From Bradyrhizobium elkanii WSM2783 (GTDB taxonomy: Bacteria; Pseudomonadota; Alphaproteobacteria; Rhizobiales; Xanthobacteraceae), in the NCBI RefSeq assembly GCF_000472865.1, contig NZ_AXAP01000001.1:367461-431460 (forward strand): 64,000 nt of DNA, read 5' to 3'. This document shows, piece by piece, positions 47,713-55,269 of the stretch; position 1 is the first letter of the stretch, and every line of letters begins with the position of its first letter. A model generated the notes under the pieces. It worked only from the letters and a program-made list of their open reading frames with translations. It had not been told where the DNA came from and did not search any database. Position numbers and translations under genes: made by a program.

Positions 47713-48330
47713 TTACCCTCCGCGTGAGCTTTCTTCTTCAATACCTTTGCGAGCCGCGCGCGTCCTGAGCTTCGCCTCTTGCATAGGCGGCGTGCCGCTT
47801 GGCGAGACGACGCCGTCATCGACCTTCTGCTTGTGGCGACGCTCAGTGTGGGACAGCCGCCAGCGAACCAAATCGTCCGCACCGGGGCCTTCTTTGATTG
47901 TGAGATCCAGGGCGCTGAGCTGCTCACCAGTGTTCTTGTCGATGAAACTCCACTCGACGTCGGCCCCGGTCTTTCGATTGACAAACTTCAGCGGCGGCGC
48001 TGAAGCGCCAGAGACGTCGCAGCGATCCCCGATCTGCGCGAGCACCGGCATCACAGAGGCGATTTGCCAGCCCTTTTGGGTCAACAGGTATTCAAATCGT
48101 TCCGGATTTACCTGATAGCGCCGCCGCTCGATCAGGCCATTGGCCTCAAGGTGGTTCAGCCGGTCGCTGAGCGTCGCATTGGTCACGCCAGACGATTGGC
48201 GAAAGTCCTCGTATCGGTTGAGACCGAGGACAAGGTCGCGCAGGATCAGCAGACCCCAACGATCGCCGATCACCGCCATCACGCCGGCGATCGAGCATAC
48301 CATTCCGTCGAAACCCTTCGAGCGCATCAA
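47713..48330 (-). CDS. HxlR family winged-helix regulator
   Basis: 205 residues; family members are usually 100-130 residues, so there is a C-terminal extra domain of about 90. The winged helix is clear: CSIAGVMAVIGDRWGLLILRDLVLGLNRYEDFRQSSGVTNATLSDRLNHLEANGLIERRRYQ. The extension (KFVNRKTGADVEWSFIDKNTGEQLSALDLTIKEGPGADDL) is of a form seen in rhizobial HxlR proteins. Divergent from the NmrA-family gene; HxlR regulators often sense quinones or aldehydes and control adjacent reductases. A second reading frame over the tail (to 47658) also looks charged and repeat-like, so a C-terminal frameshift is possible. Confidence 0.88.
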   Translation of the reverse strand: MMRSKGFDGMVCSIAGVMAVIGDRWGLLILRDLVLGLNRYEDFRQSSGVTNATLSDRLNHLEANGLIERRRYQVNPERFEYLLTQKGWQIASVMPVLAQIGDRCDVSGASAPPLKFVNRKTGADVEWSFIDKNTGEQLSALDLTIKEGPGADDLVRWRLSHTERRHKQKVDDGVVSPSGTPPMQEAKLRTRAARKGIEEESSRGG

Positions 48331-48455
48331 CCATTTCCACGAGTTACGCGAGGATCATCGTCGCGCAGCTCTCATCATAAGAGCCAACTTAGGTCGGCAA
48401 CACGGCAAATTCAACGAAGCGTGAGACGAGCCAGACTTTCTTGCTTTTCTTAGTC

Positions 48456-48472
48456 ACTCTTATTATAAGAGT
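48456..48472. promoter_or_regulatory. Candidate HxlR operator, inverted repeat
   Basis: ACTCTTATTATAAGAGT: 7-base perfect arms with a 3-base centre, between the divergent HxlR and NmrA genes. A looser relative (CTCTCATCATAAGAG) lies at about 48369-48383 next to the HxlR start. The size fits a winged-helix dimer site. Confidence 0.55.
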
Positions 48473-48593
48473 TACGGTCCAGTGACGAGTGCCGTCGTTT
48501 CGAATGACCGCGAAACGCCCGATCACCAAGCGAGGCTCCCGTTGGCCGGCCGCGACGCCGCTGCCAATCGGCTCAAAACCTGTGGAGATAACC

Positions 48594-49688
48594 ATGCCCA
48601 CGCACAGCACCTCCAAGATCTTCGTCATCGGCGGCGCGGGCGCTCAGGGCTTGCCCATCATCGGCGCTCTGGTCGCTGACAACAAATATTCTGTCCGAGC
48701 CCTTAGCCGCGACCCTGCCTCCCGACGGGCAAATGCCCTTCGCGCACTCGGCAACGTGTCCATCCTCGAGGGAACGTTCGCGGACGAGGCCATATTGCGG
48801 GAAGGCTTCGGCGGTTGCGACGGGGCATACGTCAATATCGATGGGTTCAACACCGGCGAGAAGGCGGAGACCTATTGGGCAATCCGCAGCTACGAGATAG
48901 CCGTGGAAGAAGGGATCAAGTTCTTTGTCTATGGAAATCTGGACTACGCGCTCAAGAAGTCCGGTTATGATTCCAAATTCCGTGCGGGTCACTATGACGG
49001 CAAGGGCCGCATGGGCGAATGGATCTTGTTTCAAAACCAAGCGAACAAAGACAGGATGGGCGCGGCGGTGTTCACCACTGGCCCATACATGGAGATGGCA
49101 ATCTCGGCGATGACGCCCATGACTCCTTCTGTGGAGGATGGTGTCGTGACGTGGCGAGTTCCGCTCGGCAACGGAGCCGTGCCGCACGTTGCTCTTGATG
49201 ATTGTGGCTATTATGCCCGCTGGCTCTTCGACAACCCGGAGCGTGCGAATGGCATGAATCTCGAAGTCGCCATCGAGCATGTCGAGTATCAGAAACTTGC
49301 TGCGGCGTTCGCGAAGGTGACGGGGCATCCGGCGCAATACATAGACACGGACTTGGACGCATACTGGAATGGTCCGCTCAAGGCGGCCGCTGACTTGCCC
49401 GCCGGATACAATGCGGATCCCAACGACAAAAGCACCATGAGCTTCCGGGATAACTTCACCGGGTTCTGGAACGTCTGGAAATACGGAGTCGTTCAGAGGG
49501 ATTACGGGTTGTTGGATGAAATTCACCCCAATCGAATCAGGAGTGTCGAACAGTGGCTTCGGCGCGAAGATCAGTTGGGAAGAGAGCTTGGGAAGGGAAG
49601 CCTTTGGGAAAGAGTTCAACCGGAAAATTTGTACAAGGCGCCGCCGCTTCTGAAGCTGACTGAGGATAAGAGGAAGGGGACGCTGTAG
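48594..49688 (+). CDS. NmrA-family NAD(P)-binding protein
   Basis: 364 residues from ATG 48594 with GGAGA upstream; the frame is open further up but without support. Rossmann motif IGGAGAQGLPII (NmrA group GxxGxxG variant), then VRALSRDP, LEGTFADE and YVNIDGFNTGEKAETYWAIRSYEIAVEEGIKFFVYGNLDYALKKSGYDSKFRAGHYDGKGRMGEW. These proteins either reduce small carbonyl/quinone compounds or sense NADP. It is longer than typical (about 300) due to a C-terminal extension. First gene of a plus-strand run; its partner regulator is the divergent HxlR protein. Confidence 0.9.
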   Translation: MPTHSTSKIFVIGGAGAQGLPIIGALVADNKYSVRALSRDPASRRANALRALGNVSILEGTFADEAILREGFGGCDGAYVNIDGFNTGEKAETYWAIRSYEIAVEEGIKFFVYGNLDYALKKSGYDSKFRAGHYDGKGRMGEWILFQNQANKDRMGAAVFTTGPYMEMAISAMTPMTPSVEDGVVTWRVPLGNGAVPHVALDDCGYYARWLFDNPERANGMNLEVAIEHVEYQKLAAAFAKVTGHPAQYIDTDLDAYWNGPLKAAADLPAGYNADPNDKSTMSFRDNFTGFWNVWKYGVVQRDYGLLDEIHPNRIRSVEQWLRREDQLGRELGKGSLWERVQPENLYKAPPLLKLTEDKRKGTL

Positions 49689-49697
49689 GGTGAACGG

Positions 49698-50135
49698 ATG
49701 AAACAGGACGATCTTACACCGACTGATTTCTACACGGCTTGCGTATGTCTCGGCCTGAACAGGGCCGCCCGCGCCACATCGCGGAGATACGACGCGATGT
49801 TCAAGCCCATCGGCATCACGTCGGGACAGTTCACTATCCTGTCCGCGTTGAAGCGCAACGAGCCGGTGCCGACCAGCGACATGGCCGATCTGCTCGGTAT
49901 GGATCGCACCACGCTCACTCGCAACTTGAAGCCGCTCGAAACCAAGAAGCTCGTTGCGATCCAGCCGGACGCGCGAGATCGTCGTATTCGTAGCCTGACA
50001 CTGACGGCCAAAGGCCGGGTACTCCTGAAACAAGCGGTACCCCTCTGGCGGAAGGCCCAGAAAGAAAGCAACCGCCGCATAGGCGCCAATCGTTGGGACG
50101 AGCTCAGACCAACTCTGGACTTCTTATCAGCCTGA
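49698..50135 (+). CDS. MarR family transcriptional regulator
   Basis: 145 residues. The winged helix is clear (GITSGQFTILSALKRNEPVPTSDMADLLGMDRTTLTRNLKPLETKKLVAIQPDARDRRIRSLTLTAKGR), including the wing DARDRR. It starts 9 bases after the NmrA gene, so the two are co-transcribed. CVCLGLNRAARATSRRYD places two cysteines in the dimer helix, as in redox-sensing OhrR/MarR proteins, which is suggestive only. Confidence 0.93.
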   Translation: MKQDDLTPTDFYTACVCLGLNRAARATSRRYDAMFKPIGITSGQFTILSALKRNEPVPTSDMADLLGMDRTTLTRNLKPLETKKLVAIQPDARDRRIRSLTLTAKGRVLLKQAVPLWRKAQKESNRRIGANRWDELRPTLDFLSA

Positions 50136-50175
50136 CGAGCGGGAAGAAGCGTCACGCATTTTTGTGCTCAAGTAC

Positions 50176-50187
50176 GTGTAACTACAC
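50176..50187. promoter_or_regulatory. Small inverted repeat before the membrane-protein gene
   Basis: GTGTAACTACAC: 5-base arms around AC, 17 bases before the start at 50205 and just ahead of its AAAAGGAG ribosome site. It may be a MarR operator or an mRNA hairpin. Short enough to be chance. Confidence 0.35.
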
Positions 50188-50204
50188 ATAAAAGGAGATA
50201 GGTC

Positions 50205-50840
50205 ATGGATCGAGAACTCGAGCTCCGCAAACGCCGCGGGACGCGCGTCTTGCTGGTTGTGCTGGCCATCTGGGGATTGGCGGTCGCCTTTGCCGCGGAG
50301 GCAGGATTCTATCGTGCCATTCCCCCGCTGTTTCTGGCTGCCATCATCGCGTTGGGGATTGTGGTGCCTATTATTATCTACGCAATGTCCGATGGCTTCC
50401 GTGCATACATCGAAGCCATCGGTCTACGATCGATAACGGCATTTCATATCTGGCGCATCGCGGCCGCGTTGGTTTTCTTCTGGTATGGGGCGCACAACCT
50501 CCTCCCGGAAGCCTTTGTTCGAAACGCGGGGTGGGGCGACCTCATCGCGGGGTTCTTGGCCCTCGGCGTTTTACTTCTGCCCGAGAGTCGCAACCGGTAC
50601 TTGGCCTTCCACATCTTCGGCTTTGCTGATTTTGTCGTGGCGGTCGGTACGGGGCTGACCTTCTTCCTCCTCAACGACCCCCGCATGTCTGGCATCCAGA
50701 CGCTGCCCATGGCGCTGATCCCGCTCTACGGCGTCGGCATTTCGGGTGCGAGCCACATCATGGCGTTTGACCTGCTGCGTCGTGGCCCGTTGCGTCGTGG
50801 CCCAGGGAGCGAAGTGAAGCGCGCCGCTGTCCAGGCATGA
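50205..50840 (+). CDS. Polytopic membrane protein, function unknown
   Basis: 211 residues with AAAAGGAG before the ATG. Six hydrophobic helices (about 12-32, 38-60, 76-96, 106-124, 130-152, 160-185). No catalytic motif seen. Near the C-terminus a 15-base tandem duplication gives LRRGPLRRGP. It sits in the middle of the NmrA-MarR run, 69 bases after the MarR gene, so it may be part of that regulon. Confidence 0.75.
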   Translation: MDRELELRKRRGTRVLLVVLAIWGLAVAFAAEAGFYRAIPPLFLAAIIALGIVVPIIIYAMSDGFRAYIEAIGLRSITAFHIWRIAAALVFFWYGAHNLLPEAFVRNAGWGDLIAGFLALGVLLLPESRNRYLAFHIFGFADFVVAVGTGLTFFLLNDPRMSGIQTLPMALIPLYGVGISGASHIMAFDLLRRGPLRRGPGSEVKRAAVQA

Positions 50841-50882
50841 AACGTGTGCTCCGGAATCCACGAAGTCGTGAAAGGAAAAGAG

Positions 50883-51089
50883 ATGACCAACTCAAATGTG
50901 AAGGCTCCGGCAGCGCAGGATCCGACTGCTAAGACGAGCTTCTTTAGATGGCTATGGCAAGGCATTCTGCGGTTTGATGAAGCACTGAACTTTGACCCAT
51001 GCAGCAACGTTGCGCGTCGGATAACGGACCTTGAGAGGCATATCGAAGCTTCGAAGATCCCGAACAGAACGTCTTCGCCGCTGCGATAG
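50883..51089 (+). CDS. Small protein of unknown function
   Basis: 68 residues from ATG 50883, chosen for the AAAGGAAAAG just upstream. Sequence TSFFRWLWQGILRFDEALNFDPCSNVARRITDLERHIE suggests an amphipathic helix and a single cysteine. It stands 42 bases after the membrane-protein gene on the same strand and before the exported hydrolase. No family recognised. Confidence 0.55.
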   Translation: MTNSNVKAPAAQDPTAKTSFFRWLWQGILRFDEALNFDPCSNVARRITDLERHIEASKIPNRTSSPLR

Positions 51090-51153
51090 CACGCGCGGTG
51101 CACACGATACTGCACAAGGCAGTCCAATCATCGCCAACTACAGGGAATTCATC

Positions 51154-52326
51154 ATGAGGTCTCAACGTGCTCGCGCGGCAGCCAGCCTGCTGCTCGGTAT
51201 CCTGCTTTCTGGAACGATGCTCTCAGGTGTGGGATTCGCTCAATCCAGTTCGCGATCTGCCGCGGCTGCCGGCGAGCCGGCGTCACCTTGGGACCAGCGT
51301 GTGAATCCCGCTGCCGTGCAAGCCGACGCCTGGTTTGACAACTATAAGTTCCGTGACGGGGAGACGCTGGCGCGCCTCAAGATTCATTATTCGACTCTGG
51401 GCACACCGCACCGCAACGCCAAGGGCGAGATCGACAATGCGGTCCTTGTTCTGCATTGGACCGGGGCAGACAGCCGCGCGCTGCTGAGCCCGACCTACAC
51501 GAAGGCACTCTTCGATCCTGGTCGCGCGCTGGACGCGCAGCGTTACTATCTGATCTTTCCGGACAGTGTCGGTCATGGCCAATCCAGCAAGCCGAGCGAC
51601 GGGTTGAAAACGAAGTTCCCGAACTACGATTACAGCGACATCGTCGACCTCCAGCATAAGGTGGTGACGGAAACACTGGGCATCAAACATCTTCACGCCA
51701 TTCTCGGCATGTCCATGGGTGGAATGAATGCCTGGCAATGGGCCGAGGCCTATCCTGACATGATGGACGGCGTGATGCCGGTGGTCTCGCTGCCGATCTC
51801 AGTTTCGGGCCGCAACCTCCTCTGGAGGCGCATGGTGATCGATGCGATCCGTGCCGATCCAGAATGGAAAAACGGGGACTATACGGAGACCCCGCGCGGT
51901 TGGATCATGGGGTACAACATTCTGCGCCTGATGATCGACAGCGCTCCCGCTCTTCAGCACGAAGTGCCTGACGGCCCCGCGGTCGATAAATTCCTGAGCG
52001 CCAACCGTCTCACAGCGGAGCATGTCGACGCAAACGATATTCTTTATTCGCTCAAATCATCATTCAGCTACGATCCTGAGCCTGAGCTTTCCAAGATCAA
52101 GACGAAGCTCTTCGCACTCAATTTTTCCGACGACGAGTTCAATCCTGACAAACTGCAAGTTCTCGAAAAGTCGGTTCCGAAGCTCGAACGCGGCCGTTAC
52201 GCAGTTCAAGCGGGAACCCCGTCATCGCCCGGTCACTTCACCATGACACGGCCCGACCTATGGGCCCAGCATGTCGCCGAGTTCATGCAGTGGCTTGGCG
52301 ATACGCCTTCTCGGGCGAGCAACTAG
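51154..52326 (+). CDS. Exported alpha/beta hydrolase, homoserine O-acetyltransferase-like
   Basis: 390 residues from ATG 51154 (AGGGAA 6 bases upstream). A signal peptide (AASLLLGILLSGTMLSGVGFAQ) is present, unusual for MetX relatives, which are cytoplasmic. The fold matches the MetX branch of alpha/beta hydrolases: LVLHWTGADSRALL, PDSVGHGQSSKPSDG, nucleophile Ser in LGMSMGGMNAWQWAE, acid Asp near NFSDDEFNP and His in SPGHFTM. It is probably a periplasmic esterase or acyltransferase, not a methionine enzyme. Last gene of the plus-strand run begun by the NmrA gene; it overlaps the end of the convergent DUF3325 gene by 4 bases. Confidence 0.88.
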   Translation: MRSQRARAAASLLLGILLSGTMLSGVGFAQSSSRSAAAAGEPASPWDQRVNPAAVQADAWFDNYKFRDGETLARLKIHYSTLGTPHRNAKGEIDNAVLVLHWTGADSRALLSPTYTKALFDPGRALDAQRYYLIFPDSVGHGQSSKPSDGLKTKFPNYDYSDIVDLQHKVVTETLGIKHLHAILGMSMGGMNAWQWAEAYPDMMDGVMPVVSLPISVSGRNLLWRRMVIDAIRADPEWKNGDYTETPRGWIMGYNILRLMIDSAPALQHEVPDGPAVDKFLSANRLTAEHVDANDILYSLKSSFSYDPEPELSKIKTKLFALNFSDDEFNPDKLQVLEKSVPKLERGRYAVQAGTPSSPGHFTMTRPDLWAQHVAEFMQWLGDTPSRASN

Positions 52327-52613
52327 AGCAATTTGCGGCCAAACATCCTCGCACGTCCGATCAGCCCACAAAACACGATACCGGCAGCTATAGTGGCGTG
52401 ACCGCTGAACATCACGAGGCCGAGGCTCCAGCCATGCCGAGCGACGAGAATGCCGAGCGCAAAAACCAGGGCGCACGCGCCGGCAATGCGATGGATATAT
52501 GTCATGCTTGGCCGCAGGAGCCTGCCAAAGATATCGCGCTGCTGGCGATTCGTGGCGAACGCCAGCGCGGTGAACCCTGTAAGGCACAGCGCAAAGGAAG
52601 GGAGATGACTCAT
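52323..52613 (-). CDS. DUF3325 family small membrane protein
   Basis: 96 residues; the start codon overlaps the PepSY-TM stop (4 bases). Three membrane helices with the family's pattern: FALCLTGFTALAFATNRQQRDIFGR, LRPSMTYIHRIAGACALVFALGILVARHGWSLGLVMFSGHATIAAGIVF. Such proteins are encoded at the end of TonB-receptor/PepSY iron operons; exact role unknown. Confidence 0.85.
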   Translation of the reverse strand: MSHLPSFALCLTGFTALAFATNRQQRDIFGRLLRPSMTYIHRIAGACALVFALGILVARHGWSLGLVMFSGHATIAAGIVFCGLIGRARMFGRKLL

Positions 52614-54238
52614 CCTGCCGCCTTGCCGGATGCAACGGCGGCCAGAGCCTCGCGGCTTGTCTTGCGCCTGAAGTGGGATCCGGTCGCCTGCCGAGCCGTG
52701 CGTATCGCCAGGACGGCATGGAGCGCAGCGAGCGCCCAGCACATGAGATCCACACCGGCAAAGACCCAGTCGCCTTCGGTGAGGCTGTGCCACAGCGGAC
52801 GCTGCGTCGTCACCGCGTTGAGGAGCGGCAGGAGAAACAGCAGCGCCGATGCCGCCCATAATTGCTCGACCCAGGCTGACTTGGCGGGACGCACCAAGGC
52901 ATGCAGCAGTGTCAGGGCCCAGACGCCGAAGAACAGGTCAATCTCCCAGTTGGCGCGACCTTCCAACGGGTGTGGTAGCAGGCGGTTGGCCCAAAGGAAT
53001 GCAGTCATTGCGATCGACAAACCGGCGATGCACGCGATGTTCAGCCGCTCCACAAGACGGAAGCCAAAATAGGGGCGATCCGGGTCAGGCAGCTTCTGTC
53101 GCCGCTTCACGGTCCACATCACGAGGCCCGTGCCCACCATGGCCGTACCCATGAAGCTCACGAGAAAATACAGCCACCGCGTGACGGTGTCGCTGAAGCG
53201 TCCCAAATGGAGCGCATAAAGGACGCCTCGTGTTTCGGCCGCAGCCCCCACATGCTCGCGCACTGCCACCAGTTTGCCAGTGGCGCCTTCGAACTCCAGA
53301 TATTGCGGACTCATGGAAACGCGGCCGGCTTCTCCCCGCGTCACAGCCACACGCGCCGCCGCATCTCCGGGATGAACCGCATTGACGCGCCCCACATTAT
53401 CCCGGCCCCAGCGTTCTTGGGCCTGCCGAACCATGTCCTCGACCGATGCCAGCGGCACTTTCTGCCCGCTGGGTTTGCCGGGCTGGATGAAGGCACTGAG
53501 TTCGGCGTTGAGTTGCTGATGCTCCGCCGGGCTCTTGAACGCCACGCGCTCGCCCCACGGCATGTACAGCGCCATCAAGGTCACCAATCCGGTGTAGGTG
53601 ATCATGAAATGGAACGGCAGCCCGAACACCGAAAAGGCGTTGTGAGCGTCCAGCCAAGAGCGCTGTCCTTTGCTCCAGCGGAAGGTGAAGAAATCGACGA
53701 AAATCTTCTTATGGGTGATGACGCCACTCACAATGGCCACGAGCATGAACATTGCGGCCGCACCCGCAAGCCATCTGCCCCACACCACAGGCATGTAGTG
53801 GAATTGGAAGTGGAAACGGTAGAAGAACTCACCGCCCAGCGTGCCGCGTGAGGTGACTTTCTGGCCGGTGGCGGGATCGAAATTGGCTTCGTCGAAGGCA
53901 CGGCCGCCCGGATTGCCTGTGGGTGTACGCCAGAAGGCGTAGACACTGTTATTGCGCGCGTCCGGCAGGCGCATGCTCCACTGCGAGGTTCCGGGCGCGA
54001 TGTTGCCGAGTTCATCAGCAATTCGCTGCGCCACCACCGCCTGATCGGGAATCTGGGCTAGAGGCGGCAGCTCCGGTCGCATCCATTGCGACAGCTCGTC
54101 CTTGAAATAGGACATTGTCCCTGTGAGGAACATGGCATAGAGAATCCAGCCGAGCAGAAGGCCAGCCCACGTATGCAGGCTGGACATACTTTGCCGGATG
54201 CCGCGGCCGGCAACTTGCACATCGTTGTCCGTCTTCAC
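52610..54238 (-). CDS. PepSY-associated transmembrane protein, iron-uptake operon (ferric-siderophore reductase type)
   Basis: 542 residues from a GTG complementary to 54236-54238; a longer start at 54313 would lie inside the preceding gene. Membrane helix near residue 20 (HTWAGLLLGWILYAMFLTGTMSYF), periplasmic region, then helices around HFQFHYMPVVWGRWLAGAAAMFMLVAIVSGVITHKKIF, HNAFSVFGLPFHFMITYTGLVTLMALY and several later ones. Paired histidines (HTWAG, HFQFHY, HNAF, FHFM) fit haem- or metal-linked electron transfer. Related proteins (FoxB/PiuB type) reduce ferric siderophores in the inner membrane. Third-but-last gene of the operon. Confidence 0.88.
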   Translation of the reverse strand: MKTDNDVQVAGRGIRQSMSSLHTWAGLLLGWILYAMFLTGTMSYFKDELSQWMRPELPPLAQIPDQAVVAQRIADELGNIAPGTSQWSMRLPDARNNSVYAFWRTPTGNPGGRAFDEANFDPATGQKVTSRGTLGGEFFYRFHFQFHYMPVVWGRWLAGAAAMFMLVAIVSGVITHKKIFVDFFTFRWSKGQRSWLDAHNAFSVFGLPFHFMITYTGLVTLMALYMPWGERVAFKSPAEHQQLNAELSAFIQPGKPSGQKVPLASVEDMVRQAQERWGRDNVGRVNAVHPGDAAARVAVTRGEAGRVSMSPQYLEFEGATGKLVAVREHVGAAAETRGVLYALHLGRFSDTVTRWLYFLVSFMGTAMVGTGLVMWTVKRRQKLPDPDRPYFGFRLVERLNIACIAGLSIAMTAFLWANRLLPHPLEGRANWEIDLFFGVWALTLLHALVRPAKSAWVEQLWAASALLFLLPLLNAVTTQRPLWHSLTEGDWVFAGVDLMCWALAALHAVLAIRTARQATGSHFRRKTSREALAAVASGKAAG

Positions 54239-54252
54239 GCCTCGGCCCTTCG

Positions 54253-54534
54253 TCAGGAAACAGACCACGCCGCCAGCGACAGCGGCACCGCCACGACGAT
54301 CAGGCCGGCCCAAGCCTTCAGCGCGCTGCGCACGGCAAAGACCCAGATCACGGCACCGGCGTAGATGGCAAAGCTAGCCAGCATGCCGGTGAGCACGGCC
54401 TGGGGCTTGCTCATGGGCAAAGCGAGCACGGCGACGCTGTTGAGCGCGGCCAGCGCATAGCCGCCGAACAGGGCGGCGACGATGCGCGAGATGAGCGGGC
54501 CCGTGGAGCGAAAGCGATGTATCAGGGCGTTCAT
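54253..54534 (-). CDS. DUF3649 family small membrane protein
   Basis: 93 residues, three membrane helices (GPLISRIVAALFGGYALAALNSVAVLAL, QAVLTGMLASFAIYAGAVIWVFAVRSALKAWAGLIVVAVPLSLAAW). Its start overlaps the DUF4198 stop by 4 bases, and the PepSY gene follows after 14. Family always found in iron-uptake operons; function not known. Confidence 0.87.
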   Translation of the reverse strand: MNALIHRFRSTGPLISRIVAALFGGYALAALNSVAVLALPMSKPQAVLTGMLASFAIYAGAVIWVFAVRSALKAWAGLIVVAVPLSLAAWSVS

Positions 54535-55259
54535 TTGCCCGGAGTTGCCGGCGGGCCTGCAGGAATTGGTGTCAAGCCGTTGGCATTCACAAAGGTCACG
54601 GTGGTGGCATAGCTCACGGCATCGTACTTCTCAGCGCCATTCGTCCCCGCGCGTTCGCCTGCGCTGCGGTCGTTGAAGCTGACTTCAGCGACGTAAGTGC
54701 CTTTCCAAGGCATATCGAACTTCACGAGGCCCTGCTCGTCGGTGTGACCTTCCTTGGACCAGCCAGATTCCGTTACCAGCGTCACCTTGGTCTTGGCTTT
54801 AGGCTGATTTTTGAAGAAGAGCTTGAACTGGCCTTCCTGACCTGTAGGCACGAGGTCCAGTACGAGCTTGGGCTGCTGCGCGGCAAAGCTGGTGATCAAG
54901 CGTGCGGCAGGATAGAACCAGTTCGTGACCTCTTTGTCTTGCTGCTTCCAAACATAGAGCGGGTAGCTCGCATCTTCCGCGACAATGCCGTCGCCGGGGG
55001 CCGTGGAAAATGGCAGCGTGAAGCCGTTTGCGGTCTTCGTGGCATCGGACTTTTGCTCGCCCTTGGTGGAGATGAGCGTACCGGTCACCTTAGCGAACTT
55101 GTCGAGCAACCCCGGTGAGGTTTCACGAAGGTTCTCGCCGAACTCGCCAAAGCGAACGACGGCATTCTGCCCATCGGACTGCTCGATCCAGATCTGGTGC
55201 GCCTGCACGGGCGTTATCACGCCAAGCAGGGCGACTACTGCGATGAAGGGCTTTGTCAT
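54531..55259 (-). CDS. DUF4198 family periplasmic protein
   Basis: 242 residues from the ATG complementary to 55257-55259; a longer frame from 55316 would precede the signal peptide MTKPFIAVVALLGVITPVQAHQ. The mature protein begins HQIWIEQ, an N-terminal histidine that can bind metal, and is a beta-rich Ig-like/CbiK-like domain (FTLPFSTAPGDGIVAED, VTLVTESGWSKEGHTDEQGLVKFDMPWKGTYVAEVSF). Related proteins accompany nickel, cobalt and iron-siderophore uptake. Lies 10 bases after the TonB receptor gene. Confidence 0.88.
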   Translation of the reverse strand: MTKPFIAVVALLGVITPVQAHQIWIEQSDGQNAVVRFGEFGENLRETSPGLLDKFAKVTGTLISTKGEQKSDATKTANGFTLPFSTAPGDGIVAEDASYPLYVWKQQDKEVTNWFYPAARLITSFAAQQPKLVLDLVPTGQEGQFKLFFKNQPKAKTKVTLVTESGWSKEGHTDEQGLVKFDMPWKGTYVAEVSFNDRSAGERAGTNGAEKYDAVSYATTVTFVNANGLTPIPAGPPATPGK

Positions 55260-55269
55260 GACAAACACC

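Noticed and set aside
51154..52326. MetX homoserine O-acetyltransferase of methionine synthesis
   Set aside because: Signal peptide and setting do not fit a cytoplasmic biosynthetic enzyme; only the fold branch is shared.
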